Assembly (NCBI GenBank): GCA_002205965.3
Contig: NADL03000866.1
Location: 527,854-591,853 of the forward strand
From: Kappaphycus alvarezii
Taxonomy: Eukaryota; Rhodophyta; Florideophyceae; Gigartinales; Solieriaceae
Direction: 5' to 3'
Length of the DNA: 64,000 bases
Shown: piece by piece, positions 1-10,550 of the stretch
Numbering within the stretch: position 1 is the stretch's first letter
How the letters are laid out: each line of letters begins with the position of its first letter
The notes under the pieces: model-generated
The model's input: the letters and a program-made list of their open reading frames with translations, nothing else
The model's database searches: none
Told to the model about the DNA's origin: nothing
Made by a program: the position numbers and the translations under genes

Positions 1-1030
1 GTCCCGTCCATTTGTTTTGATTGTTCCGATATACGTACACTGGGGATCCAGCTGGGAGCCGAGAGAGAACCTCACTATTCTCTTTCCCCTTCGGCCTTGA
101 TGTTTTAGACCAAAAGATATTCTTCGCTTACATTGCTCCCTTTGAACCTCTTGCATAGCCATTTCTACAGCGCGTGCCCGTTCAAGCTGAGTGGCGGCGG
201 GAGTACGACGCGCGGGACGGAGCAAAGCACCGAACACAAGGAAAGTCGGACATAATCCCTCCGGACCAACTGTGTTATTGACTGCCTTTACGGCTAACTA
301 TAAAAGTCTTCATCTGAATCTTGACTAGGTAAACTGTCTCTTACTTTGAAGTAGGCGGCACGGAGTGGCCCGTGGTAGCGCTCGACATGAGTCATAGTTG
401 AGGGAGATTCAATAGGAGCCTCAAGTAATGAAATTCCGTCCGCCTCTGCGGAGTCCAGGAACTCTTTGCAAATAAAATTGGATCCCTTATCGATTCTTAA
501 GAAGTCTGGAGGTCCGAGGTAGACCCGAGACCAGCACTTTAGGATGGCCTTCCACACAGTGGTAGGTTTCATATTTGGCAGGAATAAAGCCGCGCAGAAA
601 TGTGTGGATTCATCGACGTGATGGAGAACAGGCTTGGATGAAATATGCATGACATCGACGGCCGCAATGTGGTTGAAGCGGAGTTCATCAGTTCCGAAGG
701 TAAGTTTAAACCTCCTTGGCCGGGGTGCGTGCAGAGCACAGATACGGCATGATTTAGCGAGTTGCTCTAGAAAAGGTCGAACCTCCTTTGTCATTTCATC
801 GGGTCGAGCACGACGTAACACCTTCAGTAAAGTAGTAACAGATGGTGACCGAAGGATCTATGTAGCTTTCGCAGTTTCTGTTCAGTATAAAGCGAATAGG
901 TCAGGTCATCTCGCTGCCATCGGTGAATGAGGAAATAGTTTTCGAAAGAAAGGCGTTGAGAAAGGTGCTTGTACCGCACAACTCGGTCTTGGATACTTAT
1001 CTCTAGTCCATTATCAAGCATGTCTTTCAT
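1..1030 (-). pseudogene. Copia-like integrase (zinc finger, DDE core, C-terminal region)
   Basis: The minus strand reads an HHCC-type pre-integrase segment (LHRSFGHH about 850-880, then CRIC near 735) followed by an integrase core. The acidic residues expected of a DDE catalytic triad are visible in AAVDVMHI, LRIDKGSNF and HVERYHGPL. Two frame changes break it, one near 822 and one near 297; beyond the second, the integrase C-terminal region stays readable to base 1 (FLVFGALLRPARR). Protease lies directly upstream with no reverse transcriptase between, which is the PR-IN-RT order of Ty1/Copia elements. RT should therefore lie left of the window. The matching gag is at 9,105-10,550, on the other side of an inserted gypsy element. 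Confidence 0.8.
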
Positions 1031-1591
1031 GCTAAGTAGGCTGGGTACATTACTAGGATAATTTGGAAGGTGACACCAATGAACAACTTAAGGTCCCTTA
1101 AGGGAATGGGAATCGTCGCTCTACCAATCGAAGTCTGATTTCCTCCACGCCCTTTTAGGTTTCTCATGTGTTCCTTATTGATGCGGCATGGTGCACCAAA
1201 TTCCTCACAGTATGCCTTGTATTGGGATATAGACATGACGGATGAGCGATTGGCACATGTGTCGATGTATATTCCTTTGAATCGAAATACCTCTCCAATG
1301 AAAAATGCCTTTCGCATGATTGTAAGTTCATCGTTGAGGTCAGTAGTGTAGGTGCGGCCGTGGATAAAGGACATATTCGCGAGGTCGATTTCGCCCGACT
1401 TGTGAGACTGGACTTCTTCCTCTTTAATGTATGCGACGTCATCATCATCAGTGCTTTCGTTTTCAGAATCCGTATTAGATAGCGGAATGCTATCTTTCAT
1501 TCTCTTTCAAAATCATTGGCGTCAGGAGTTGTACATCGCTGATTATCATAGCCAGATCGTCGATTGCAACCATTAGCGTTGGTGAGCGTCG
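1030..1591 (-). pseudogene. Copia-like aspartic protease region
   Basis: The frame from about 1,500 down opens with an acidic linker (NTDSENESTDDDD). It then enters a retropepsin-like segment with a beta strand and the catalytic-loop motif FKGIYIDTCANRSS, followed by SQYKAYCEEFG and the second strand FIGVTFQI. The loop reads Asp-Thr-Cys instead of the usual Asp-Thr/Ser-Gly. The frame breaks close to 1,060, where a peptide of the type PSLLSMKDMLDNGL would be expected and its second half continues in the next ORF (824-1030). The right-hand edge is the junction with the 3' LTR of element A. Fold assignment rests on motif pattern and position. Confidence 0.65.
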
Positions 1592-2307
1592 TGAAGGGAT
1601 AAATCGGCGGGGAAGAGATCCTCAGAACCAATTACCCTGAGAAGGAGGTGTTGCGAGCGACAAAAGTGCTGCCGTGGTATTGTTGAACGAACAAAAGGGA
1701 GTGTATATAGAAGAGAGTTGAGGAAGCTACAAGCAAGTATAAAAGGGGCAGGGTCTACCACTGACGCTCTGCGACCAGCGTAAGAAAAAGTTTCTTGGGT
1801 CTGAAGTTGACTCTCAACTTCCTACTACTCGGGACTTGGCTTGAAGTTGTCTGCCAACTTGCTTCACCTCCACTAAAGGAAGCAGTTTACTCGGCTTATA
1901 TAGACTTTTGGCTACCCCAAAAGTCTCAACAAACATACTAATAACCATAAAATGTATTCACGGTAATCGTGTGAACCAGAGAGACTATTAGAAGATATTT
2001 CCTCAAGGTAAATATCTAGGTGCCATACCCATGCCAGCCACCATCGGCCAGGGGTGGGAATTGATGTGGCCATTATATAGACCTTTCAGAGCTACTTGTA
2101 GTATCACCCACAACCTGGAACTGTACTGACATCTACTATGACAGCGTGTCCTAAAATGAAAAAAATCAACCGACGAATTTGCCACACTCACCCAAATTAA
2201 AAATATCTTGCAAATTCAAAAACTGTAAAAATATCTTCCCAATTCCGATACTGTATACAATCATGGTCCTCATCTAGATTTTTTCGTGCGCGAATTTGCG
2301 CACATCA
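1592..2307 (-). repeat. 3' LTR of element A
   Basis: In sense it starts TGATGTGCGC (at 2,307) and should end CCCCTATCA; here the end is slightly altered (tgaagggata on the plus strand). The sense TATA box TATATAAG is at 1,896-1,903, leaving about 300 bp of R plus U5. The copy at 8,376-9,089 is nearly identical, implying a fairly recent insertion. No ORF lies in this short LTR type, unlike the long types at 19,654, 29,936 and 58,415. Confidence 0.92.
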
Positions 2308-2321
2308 CGCCCTCTCGCTCA
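2308..2321 (-). promoter_or_regulatory. Polypurine tract of element A
   Basis: Immediately before the 3' LTR in sense lies GAGCGAGAGGGCG, the expected place for the plus-strand primer of an LTR element. The equivalent site is purine-rich in the other copies (48,017-48,029, and GAGAAAGGGGGCG at 59,941-59,953), supporting the assignment. Confidence 0.6.
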
Positions 2322-2340
2322 AGACGAACGTCCCGACTCG

Positions 2341-3430
2341 TCACTGCTCTTCTTCTGCTTCCGTTAGTGTTCGCTGTCTTATTGATAAAATGTATGGTCT
2401 CTCAAACGGGTACGGATGCAACTGATTACCAATATGATGCTCTAAAAAGTAGGTTCGCATTACTGGTACCTCACTTTGTAGCATAGCCTCATATATTGGT
2501 TTGATCACATCGAGGTGGGGTTGAATACATTCTTCTTCCGTGACTCTTCCGAATCTTCCAAGAGTGAAAAAATATATGTGATATGCAAACTCTTCTGGAA
2601 GATGCCGGAGGAATGGATGTCGATAAGAAAAGAAGACGCGCATCATCAAGAACGAATCTTCGTAAGATAAGTGCGGTCCATGTAGCGCCCTAAAACATAA
2701 ACAGATGCTTATCATGAAATAAGAAATGACCTGCGCATCGTTCGCATCCTCGGAGATATTGCGCAGCCAAAAAGATAATCTTCTTCTTCCGACTGTATGC
2801 TGTGCATGGTTGTGAAGGAGAGCTAGAGATGAAGTTGTGGTGGACGGTCCCGATGAATGGCCGCGACCAGCTCCTGACGTACTGGGACCTGCACGAGGTC
2901 CTCTCGGGGGACGACCGGAACCTCTTCTGGGCGGGTTGTTGTCTCCTGAAGGTCCTCCTCTGGTCATCATCACTGCTTCAGGAGGATCCTCGCCGCCTCC
3001 AACGTTCCCAATTTGTGGCGGAGAAACGTAAGGTTCCCATAGAGGATACGGGACCAGCCTGTATTCCATATCCGGGGGTAAGGCGTAACCTCTCAGTCGC
3101 ACGTCTTGGTTGTTCTTGAGAAATACGTAAATTGGACGGATAATATTCAGATACGTTTGCGACAAGTCTCCAGCAGCTACCATTCCATATCTTCCTATAG
3201 AGTAATGATATATTACCTCCACAAACTCTGGACCTGCTTCCGTGAACCTTCCGTTTTGGAATGAAAATAGAACTCTTATTAATAGTCGGAAATCTTCTTC
3301 AGGTAGCAATGGTCCGTTCAACGTACGAAAACATAGGCATATATTAATGTAGAAATGGATGATTACGTGGAGTTCGTAGTAGTCCCGCGTAACCGAGATG
3401 ATCCATTCCCAGGCCCTTTTTCCTCCCATA
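2341..3430 (-). CDS. Duplicated accessory domain fused to the integrase C-terminus (element A)
   Basis: The integrase frame runs on without a stop for about 360 residues and ends at 2,341. It holds two copies of one domain: copy 1 about 3,351-3,022 and copy 2 about 2,715-2,386. They align over 110 residues without a gap, with about 41 identities by hand count. Shared landmarks are ICLCFR, the GPxL..ED box, RVxFS, PEF/EEF..xIY, GRYG/GRFG, a Q..L..I.PIY helix and a closing PYP...PY. A Gly/Pro/Arg/Ser-rich linker of about 100 residues separates them. It sits where some LTR elements carry env or an extra ORF, but I see no signal peptide or convincing membrane anchor. The domain looks mostly helical and I do not recognise the family. 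Related copies are at 48,053-49,015 and 59,974-61,036; element B lacks it. Confidence 0.75.
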
Positions 3431-4858
3431 GGAATCATTCTATAGTTAAAGATGAGTATGCCCCGTGGTTGCGCATAGTCCTGTGTGAGAAGGAATTCTT
3501 CAGGCCTCTGATGGTAAGGGACCAGACGACGTGCATGGATGGCCCTCCTTGATCTCTTCCCTGAGCTTGAACAGAGCTGATAGTGCGGGTGTCTTTCCTC
3601 CGTGACGATGCAAGGGTTCGAGTACTTGGTTTGGAAGGCCGGCCACTTCACAGCCTGCTGCATTGCTTTTCCATGTACTACAAGTACTTTAGAGCCAACT
3701 GAAAAGGTTCTGACTGCAGGTTCTGCATCCTTATTTCTTGTCTGTGTTAGCGCGCGGTGTGATCTCCAGCCTTCGGTGGCCAGTAGTTCAACTTCCCTAC
3801 TCTCTTCATCGATAATATTTGTTTCCATGTCTCTCTGTAACATTCTAGGAGCCCTTCCGTACATTAGCTCGAATGGTGAGCGTCCATTTCTTCCTCTTCT
3901 TCGACGGTAGCCGTATAACACTTTTGGTAAGGCATCTTCCCACTGGATTTCATTCTCCAACATAGTTTTCGATATTGCTCGTTTGATGGTTCCAACCATC
4001 CTCTCCGCTTTCCCGTTGGACATAGGAGCGTATGCGAGAACGGTCTTCAGCTGAATCCTTTCTCTTCCAAAAAACGAAGCAGTGAAGTTGCAGTAAAACA
4101 AAGGGCGTTATCCGAGATGATCCTTTTTGGAAGACCAAACGGTTCAATTATTTCTTTTTCGATGAATCTCAGTACCACCTCAGCATTTGCCTCCTCGACT
4201 GCAACTGCTATTGGCCATCCAGTAAGATGTTCCACCCCTATAAGGAGATATTTGTTTCCGGAAGAAGTTTCCTTGAACGGGCCCGCGAAGTCAATTGAGA
4301 AGGTTTCAAAGAGACCGGAAACTGGAAAACTTAGAGTTGTCTTATACTTCCGTATTGGAGTGAATTTTTGGCAGTTGTCGCAGCTTTTCACGAAGTTATA
4401 GACGTCCTTATGGATACCGGGCCACCAGAATCTCTCAGTTACGAATTTTTTGGTTGTTTCGAGATCCCAATGCCCTAGCTCATCATGGAAAGTCCTCAAG
4501 ATCTTCATTCTTTCTTTCAAAGGGGCCACTAGTCGGGGACCGGCTTTAGTGTGCCGGAAAGTTTCCCATTCCACAATGTAAAAGCCTTTTGATTCCTGCG
4601 TACCCAATTTCGGTGTTCAAGATCAACCTTTCTCATTTCTAGTCCATCGAGGAATTTGATCAGTCCGTGAATATTAGCTTCGTACTCGTTATCGTTCAAC
4701 TGCAACTCGGCGACTCCGACGATGTCCTCCGAAGCTTTTTCATTTGGAATCAGTGCGTCCCTCAAGCGGGATAGGTAATCGGCAGGCTGATTATTGCGTC
4801 CGGGTCTATACACAATTTCAAACCGATATTCTGCGAAAATGTCGAGCCATCGGGCCAA
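3427..4858 (-). pseudogene. Gypsy integrase of element A
   Basis: The N-terminal zinc-binding segment reads LGHWDLETTKKF and then CDNCQKF. The core has D in FSIDFAGPF, D in IISDNALCF and E in NGKAERMVG, the Ty3/gypsy DDE pattern. The C-terminal part (RRLVPYHQRP) runs in frame into the duplicated accessory domain. Compared with element B, one G is missing near 4,052, so the core is split into two frames there. A further small deletion near 4,698 separates the linker that follows RNase H. Its role would be to insert the element's cDNA. I see no clear chromodomain. Confidence 0.88.
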
Positions 4859-6422
4859 GCGGTGATGTACATCCTTCTTTTGGAATGCTGTTTAAGTGCC
4901 TGGTGATCAGTTATCAAGACAAATTTCTCGAGTGATAAAAGGTATACGCGAAACTTTTTCAGCGCGAAGACGACAGCTAGCGCTTCTTTCTCGCAGACTG
5001 AGTATCTCTTTTCCGCGTCATTCAGAGTTCGGCTTGCGAATTGAACAGGGTGTAGTCTTCCGTTTTCATCTTTTTGGACAAAACGGCCCCAAAGACCGTT
5101 CTGAGGCATCTGTCTCCACAACGAATGGTCTCTTGAAATCTGGGTACATGAGAACTGGGGGGACACATAGCTTATCTTTAAGCTCCTGAAATGCAGTTTC
5201 CATTTCCTTGTTCCAGTAAAATTTTCCGTTCTTCGTAGTGCTGGCATGTAACGGTGCTGCAGTCTTGGCGAAATCTTTGATAAATCTTCTGTAATATGAG
5301 GCCAGTCCTAAGAAGCTTCGGACCTCCGTCTTTGAAGCGGGCCTTGGTGCCAACTTTATTTTTTTCGTTTTCTCTGGATCCACTCTAATTCCCTCTTGGT
5401 CGACGATATGACCGAGTAATTGGATAGAAGTTTTCGCAAAGAAGCATTTGCTCAACTTAATTTTCAAGCTATACTCCGATATCCTCTCCACAACTGTATT
5501 GACGTGCGAGATGTGCTGATCCAATGTTTCTGAGAATATGACGACATCATCGATATAGACTCTTGCGAATGGAAGTCCTTTCAAAACCTCGTTCATCATT
5601 CTTTGGAATGTAGCTGGTGCATTCATGAGACCAAAAGGCATCACTTCGAACCTGAACGTACCGGCTTTGCTGGTAAAGGTTGTTTTTTCCTTACATTTTT
5701 CATCCAATGGAATCTGCCAATAGCCAGTGTAAAGGTCAATTGAGGTGAAATATCTCCCTCCTTCAGGTCCTCGAGGATCTCCTCCATGTTCGGAATCGGA
5801 AATCGATCGGGTATCATTCTCTGGTTCAGTTGTCGGTAATCGACGCAAAAACGCAGCTTTCCATCCTTCTTTGGTGCGACCACAACTGGAAACGACCATG
5901 GGGATGAAACTGGTCGAATAATATCATTTTTCAGCATACTTGTAACATTTTCTGAGATAAATTGGTCATATTTTGGCGGTTGACGTCTAGGCTTGTGGTA
6001 AATCGGTTGAGTGTCGGTAAGTTCGAACGAGTGAGTAACCGGTACACTTGCTTGTCTTAAATCTGAAACGCTCCATGCAATTACTTCGGAAGATGTTAAC
6101 ATGTCGGATATTTTCAGTGAGGCGGGGCGGGAAGGTGCTGCACTTTTCCTTGGATTTCTGCCATTTGGCGCCCTTTTTCTTCTTGATCCTCAACCTCAAT
6201 ATTTTGAAGGACCTCTTCCGTCGTGCTCACATCTTCATATATGGAATTCGCGTATTCTTATTTTCTTTGCAAAGGTAATCTTCTTTCATGCTCCGAATTC
6301 TGTCCTTTGATTCGATATCATCGCAAAAAGAAACACATTCGGGTTTCAAACTTATCCTAGAATCCCAGTCGTCATCTGTTTCAAACCCGAATCATAATCG
6401 TCCCATGCCATGTTCATTACCC
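4762..6422 (-). pseudogene. Gypsy reverse transcriptase-RNase H of element A
   Basis: The RT fingers/palm reads [43 protein letters not shown] and FGLMNAPATFQ, with the catalytic YIDD at 5,546-5,557. RNase H follows (VETDAS, EKEALAVVFALK, LITDHQALK). The ORF would start at an ATG that overlaps the protease stop as TAATG, near 6,418, an arrangement also found in element B. Its first 130 or so residues are a non-catalytic leader. Frame changes occur near 5,760, 5,100 and 4,890. Confidence 0.9.
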
Positions 6423-6963
6423 CCGAGGGTACCCTTTTCCACTTCCGAAAGTGTTAGTTGGTTCCGAATCTTCGCTGTCATAGCTAGAAGTGAAATCTTC
6501 ACTGTCCGTTTCTTTTAAATCTTCAGGATGCGTGCTTTTGTCGAAATCCAGGGGCATCTTCACGGTTCTGCCGTCAATATTAACTGAAACCATTTGGTTG
6601 CCCAAGTCAATGCATGTCCTAGTCTTTCCATGTGGGGCAGCCAATGATTGCATCGAAAGGGAGATCCGGCATGACAAGAAAGTCTACATCAACTTTAGAG
6701 TCCCCAAAGAACACGGAAACCTTGTCAACAGTGTCCATGCATTTTGAGACGGTTCCATCCGCTACAGTTATTTTTCGAGTCGTTGGAGTAATTTCGAGAC
6801 CTAGATCTGTCACCAAAGTTTCTGAAATGAGGTTTGGAACAGCACCCGAATCGAAGAGAGCTTGGGTTTTCATACCCAATACTTTGACTGGTACCAGCTT
6901 AAGACGTCTTGGTGCTGTCGAGGCCGATTGAAGAAACAGTTTCTTACTCTTAGCGGACTTATT
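6417..6963 (-). CDS. Retropepsin-type protease of element A
   Basis: The catalytic loop is LFDSGAVPN (codons for DSGA at 6,841-6,852), followed by a flap-like segment (ITVADGTVSK) and the hydrophobic-Gly motif FDAIIGCP. The reading frame lies -1 to gag and overlaps its end by about 90 nt (gag stop TGA near 6,870). A run of six A at the start of the overlap is a possible slippage site. The ORF stops in an acidic Ser-rich tail at the TAATG junction with the RT ORF. There is one frame disruption near 6,630, relative to element B. It would process the Gag and Pol products. Confidence 0.8.
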
Positions 6964-8289
6964 AGACCTGATAATTTTTTGAGTTCTTTCCTCGCATCCT
7001 CTGCGCCGCCCCTCAAAAGTTGACCAAACGTTATCCCAGTTGGGGCCGATGCAAGCTCAGCCACCAAATTGTACCTCTTCACATACTCTAGTACGTCCTT
7101 AGAGATACTCTTAACTTTCTTACTCTTTTTCGTCTTCTTGGCCGGAGTGACTCCCACTCCTGGAACAACTTGATCAGACCTCTTGGTTCGAGGAGGTACA
7201 GGTGCTGGGATATGCTCCAGCATTCCATACTCTAGCCTAGGTTTCTTCGATAAAATGTTCCCTTCCCCATCCCTTTTTGTCACATTGACTTGACTAATCT
7301 CTTCAGCGATGGATACGTTACCGGCATCCGTCAACCTTTGATCCCTTCTATTTTGTAAGATTTTCACCTCTGGTCCTGACTCACTCCTTGCTTCCGATAA
7401 ATTTGCTCTTCTGTTGTCTTTAGACCAGCAGTTACTTTCATGATGCCCATATCGACCGCACTTTGCACAACGAGTGTTTCTATGTGGATTATCAGGACAC
7501 CTGTTTGCAAAGTGTCCAGGCTTGTGACAGTAAGAACAGACTTCTGCGGCCTTAGGGGCCCCAGACTGGTTCTTCTTAATGGTAAGAGTAAGGCTTTCCA
7601 ACTGCGAGGTTATCATGTCAAGTCGATTATCGAATCGGGTTTCCAACCTTTCTTCCAAGTTTTTGACATCGCTCCTGACAGATTCTAATGCCGCTGCACT
7701 AGTAGCCGGCCTTTGATAATTCTTTTCAGGATGTACGATAGACATCGATGTGCGGTTTCCCTCGGTACCTCACTCAGTGACTGAAACGTCTCCGAATTTT
7801 TGACAAATTCTACTATGGTACCCTTCAGTTCATCAAAAGTGTGAGGGCCCTTGATGAGGAGGAAATCGGAGAGCCGCTTATCCCCCATAGCCGCCTTACG
7901 CAGCATTCCGTACTTGGCTTGGGCGTTGAACCCAGCCTTTTCATAAAGATCACACAAGTACACCAATGAGCTTAACAAATCGTCGAAGTTGAGCCGGGCC
8001 TCTATGGCGGTACGAATCATCTCATCTGGTTCTACCTCCTTAGCATACTCTTTCACAAGCCACTCACATACCTCACCGAAGTTACGCCCATTCCCGTTAA
8101 GAGACCACCCGTCGATAAACTTGGACTTATATTTGTGCTTTGCGTCACCATGAAGATAGGCGAAGATACTTGCGGCCTTCTCTTCATCGCCCTTCTCTCG
8201 CATCACAACGTTGACATATGTGTAAAGAAACTCCTCAACGTCTTCAGTCTTGCCCCTGTGAACGTTATACGAGCAGCGTTGAGATCCAT
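6870..8289 (-). pseudogene. gag of element A
   Basis: The start ATG is at 8,289 (MDLNAARITF). A helical capsid-like region is followed by a short coiled-coil-like stretch (VKNLEERLETRFDNRLD) and two retroviral-type zinc knuckles (CSYCHKPGHFANRC, CAKCGRYGHHESNC; about 7,435-7,540). A Lys-rich stretch (KKTKKSKKVKS) near 7,120 could bind nucleic acid. One G is missing near 8,253 compared with element B, and a second shift lies near 7,740, so the protein is broken in the N-terminal and central parts. Confidence 0.88.
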
Positions 8290-8356
8290 GATTACAGAAA
8301 AGAAATCCCCCGAAGTGTTCCTTACTACTGCTCAACTCGAATACCTCGGGTGCAAC

Positions 8357-8373
8357 CCCCCACAAGAGTACCA
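8357..8373 (-). promoter_or_regulatory. Candidate primer-binding site of element A
   Basis: Two bases inside the 5' LTR end, the sense strand reads TGGTACTCTTGTGG, so a tRNA ending in GAGTACCA could prime. The same sequence sits at 39,157 in element B. The tRNA identity is not known to me. Confidence 0.5.
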
Positions 8374-8375
8374 AA

Positions 8376-9089
8376 TGATAGGGAAATCGGCGGGGGAAGA
8401 GATCCTCAGAACCAATTACCCTGAGAAGGAGGTGTTGCGAGCGACAAAAGTGCTGCCGTGGTATTGTTGAACGAACAAAAGGGAGTGTATATAGAAGAGA
8501 GTTGAGGAAGCTACAAGCAAGTATAAAAGGGGCAGGTCTACCACTGACGCTCTGCGACCAGCGTAAGAAAAGTTTCTTGGGTCTGAAGTTGACTCTCAAC
8601 TTCCTACTACTCGGGACTTGGCTTGAAGTTGTCTGCCAACTTGCTTCACCTCCACTAAAGGAAGCAGTTTACTCGGCTTATATAGACTTTTGGCTACCCC
8701 AAAAGTCTCAACAAACATACTAATAACCATAAAATGTATTCACGGTAATCGTGTGAACCAGAGAGACTATTAGAAGATATTTCCTCAAGGTAAATATCTA
8801 GGTGCCATACCCATGCCAGCCATCCATCGGCCAGGGGTGGGAATTGATGTGGCCATTATATAGACCTTTCAGAGCTACTTGTCGTATCACCCACAACCTG
8901 GAACTGTACTGACATCTACTATGACAGCGTGTCCTAAAATGAAAAAATCAGCCGACGAATTTGCCACACTCACCCAAATTAAAAATATCTTGCAAATTCA
9001 AAAACTGTAAAAATATCTTCCCAATTCCGATACTGTATACAATCATGGTCCTCATCTAGATTTTTTCGTGCGCGAATTTGCGCACATCA
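8376..9089 (-). repeat. 5' LTR of element A
   Basis: It runs from TGATGTGCGC (sense start at 9,089) to CCCTATCA (sense end at 8,376) with TG...CA termini. The sense TATA box matches the other copies (TATATAAG, about 8,676-8,683). Two short hairpins follow the TATA box. The leader between the LTR and the gag ATG is only about 86 nt. Confidence 0.93.
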
Positions 9090-9104
9090 CTCGCTTAATC
9101 CTTT

Positions 9105-10550
9105 CTATAGCAGCTGATACCTCTTTCTTGGAGTTTCTAGTATGTGCTTTATGGTTCTAACCGCACAAGTGACAGCCCTCATGTCCGGCGAGCCATTTTG
9201 AAAAATCTTCTGAAATTTCTTGGGTGGAGTCCGTCGGTTTGGGTAGCCCTTCAAGTGTTTCTTGGCTTCGCCGCCATGCTTTTGTCCCAAGCTGTAGTTA
9301 ATGAAACTGGTCCCAGAATATCGCACCATAAAGGTGCCTGCGGAGCGGGGCTCGCTAGATAAAAACCTTGCAATACGGTTTCGGGCTTCCAGTAAGTTCA
9401 TCGGTATGCGTTCTCGTAATGACTGTGCAACGCGTGAGCTGTCAGAAGATATCACGAGTTGGTCTCGCAAAAACTGGTCACGGCGATAGACAGGATCAAG
9501 TTGTCGCTGATCTTGGGATAGACGCTTGCAGTACATCCGGAAAACGTCTAGCTCACTCCTCTCAGTATTTTCGCGCATGAATTGTGACTGTTTCATACTC
9601 TGCCACTCAACGAGGGCACGGTTACGTTCTTCTTGGCTCATGTAGTTGTCAATCAGTAGCTGAGAAATTTTCTCGTATGACTGGCCTTCTTGATATGTCC
9701 CTATGTAGTATGAAAGGGCATCGTCCTTCAGCATTACAGGCAATGCTCTAGTCTTTTTGGGGGCCATCTAACTGACACAATCTGCACATGGTGTCGTATA
9801 CTTCTAAAGCTCCGGGATGATCTTCATCGAAAGAACATGAGTACTTGTCCCTCATCTGATAAGATTTCATTAAACCATTTAATCCTAATGAGTTCCCTGA
9901 GCAACCACCAGAGTGGGAGCTTCTGTTGTTGTTTGTTACACTTCTAATATTCGATATTGAACCTGTTGCCTTCACGAAAGGTGTATCAGCCGATTCCATG
10001 GATCGTGTGGGTACAGCATCTTGACGATCAGTGTCAATTTGATCCATAGAATCATTATCATTGGTGCTCCTTTGGGTTGCAGGAAGGCTTCCCCCCAGAG
10101 GGGTAGTACGTGAGGGGACCAGGATGGTTCTTGCCTGTTTCCAAGTTTCTACTGACGTTTTTCCCCTTTTCCATCGGAGTAAATACCTTCTGTTTTAAAC
10201 ATTCGATTAGCGCTTTAGTACGTGGGTATCCGTCTTCTGGCAACGAATACACCTCTTTCGGTAAGAAAATGCATCCAATTCAGTTGTACTGACTTCGGAA
10301 TGTACGAAATAGAGTGTTTACGAAATATAGAGGTGAATTCCAGCCATAAAAGTTCGCCGTTGACCTTAGCTTCCAAAAAAACAATGAGCATGTCTAAAGC
10401 ATACCTTGAAACTTCATCCACAAATGCTTGGATTTGTTCAGGTGTGCGCTTTTCAGGAAATGGTTCGGGATCGCCGAAATCATCATCATGATTCTTTGTC
10501 CCTGATGTGTTTGAGTCACCGTCAGCTGGATTTTTCCTTGTCGTCTCTGC
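9105..10550 (-). pseudogene. Copia-like gag, left part of the element split by A
   Basis: The sense frame opens near 10,550 with an acidic Pro-rich segment (FGDPEPFPEKRTPEQ). It continues in pieces: a helical N-terminal region to 10,215, then 10,252-10,058, then 10,047-9,748, then 9,767-9,105. The last piece shows a capsid-type helical pattern (LKDDALSYYIGTYQEG, QLDPVYRRDQFLRDQL, IPMNLLEARNRIARFLSS) and ends at the junction with the 5' LTR of element A. At least three frame changes disrupt it. Orientation and order fit the protease and integrase at 1-1,591, so the two halves are one insertion target. Confidence 0.65.

Larger units (their letters stand above)
1592..9089 (-). mobile_element. 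Ty3/gypsy LTR retrotransposon, element A
   Basis: This is a 7.5-kb element bounded by two LTRs of about 715 bp in the same orientation that differ at only about ten positions by eye. In sense (minus) order it carries LTR, a candidate primer-binding site, gag with two CCHC knuckles, retropepsin, RT, RNase H, integrase, a duplicated accessory domain in the integrase frame, a purine-rich tract and LTR. RT precedes integrase, hence Ty3/gypsy order. It sits inside a Copia-like element whose gag and protease lie on either side. I could not find a clean target-site duplication (flanks cgtcg and ctcgc). Several single-base frameshifts make it non-functional as sequenced. Confidence 0.92.

Noticed and set aside
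2837-3031. Plus-strand Pro/Gly-rich ORF
   Set aside because: It is the antisense of the Gly/Pro-rich linker of the duplicated accessory protein.
1587-9094. Target-site duplication of element A
   Set aside because: The flanking pentamers cgtcg and ctcgc are not equal; the left LTR end is altered, so the boundary is uncertain.
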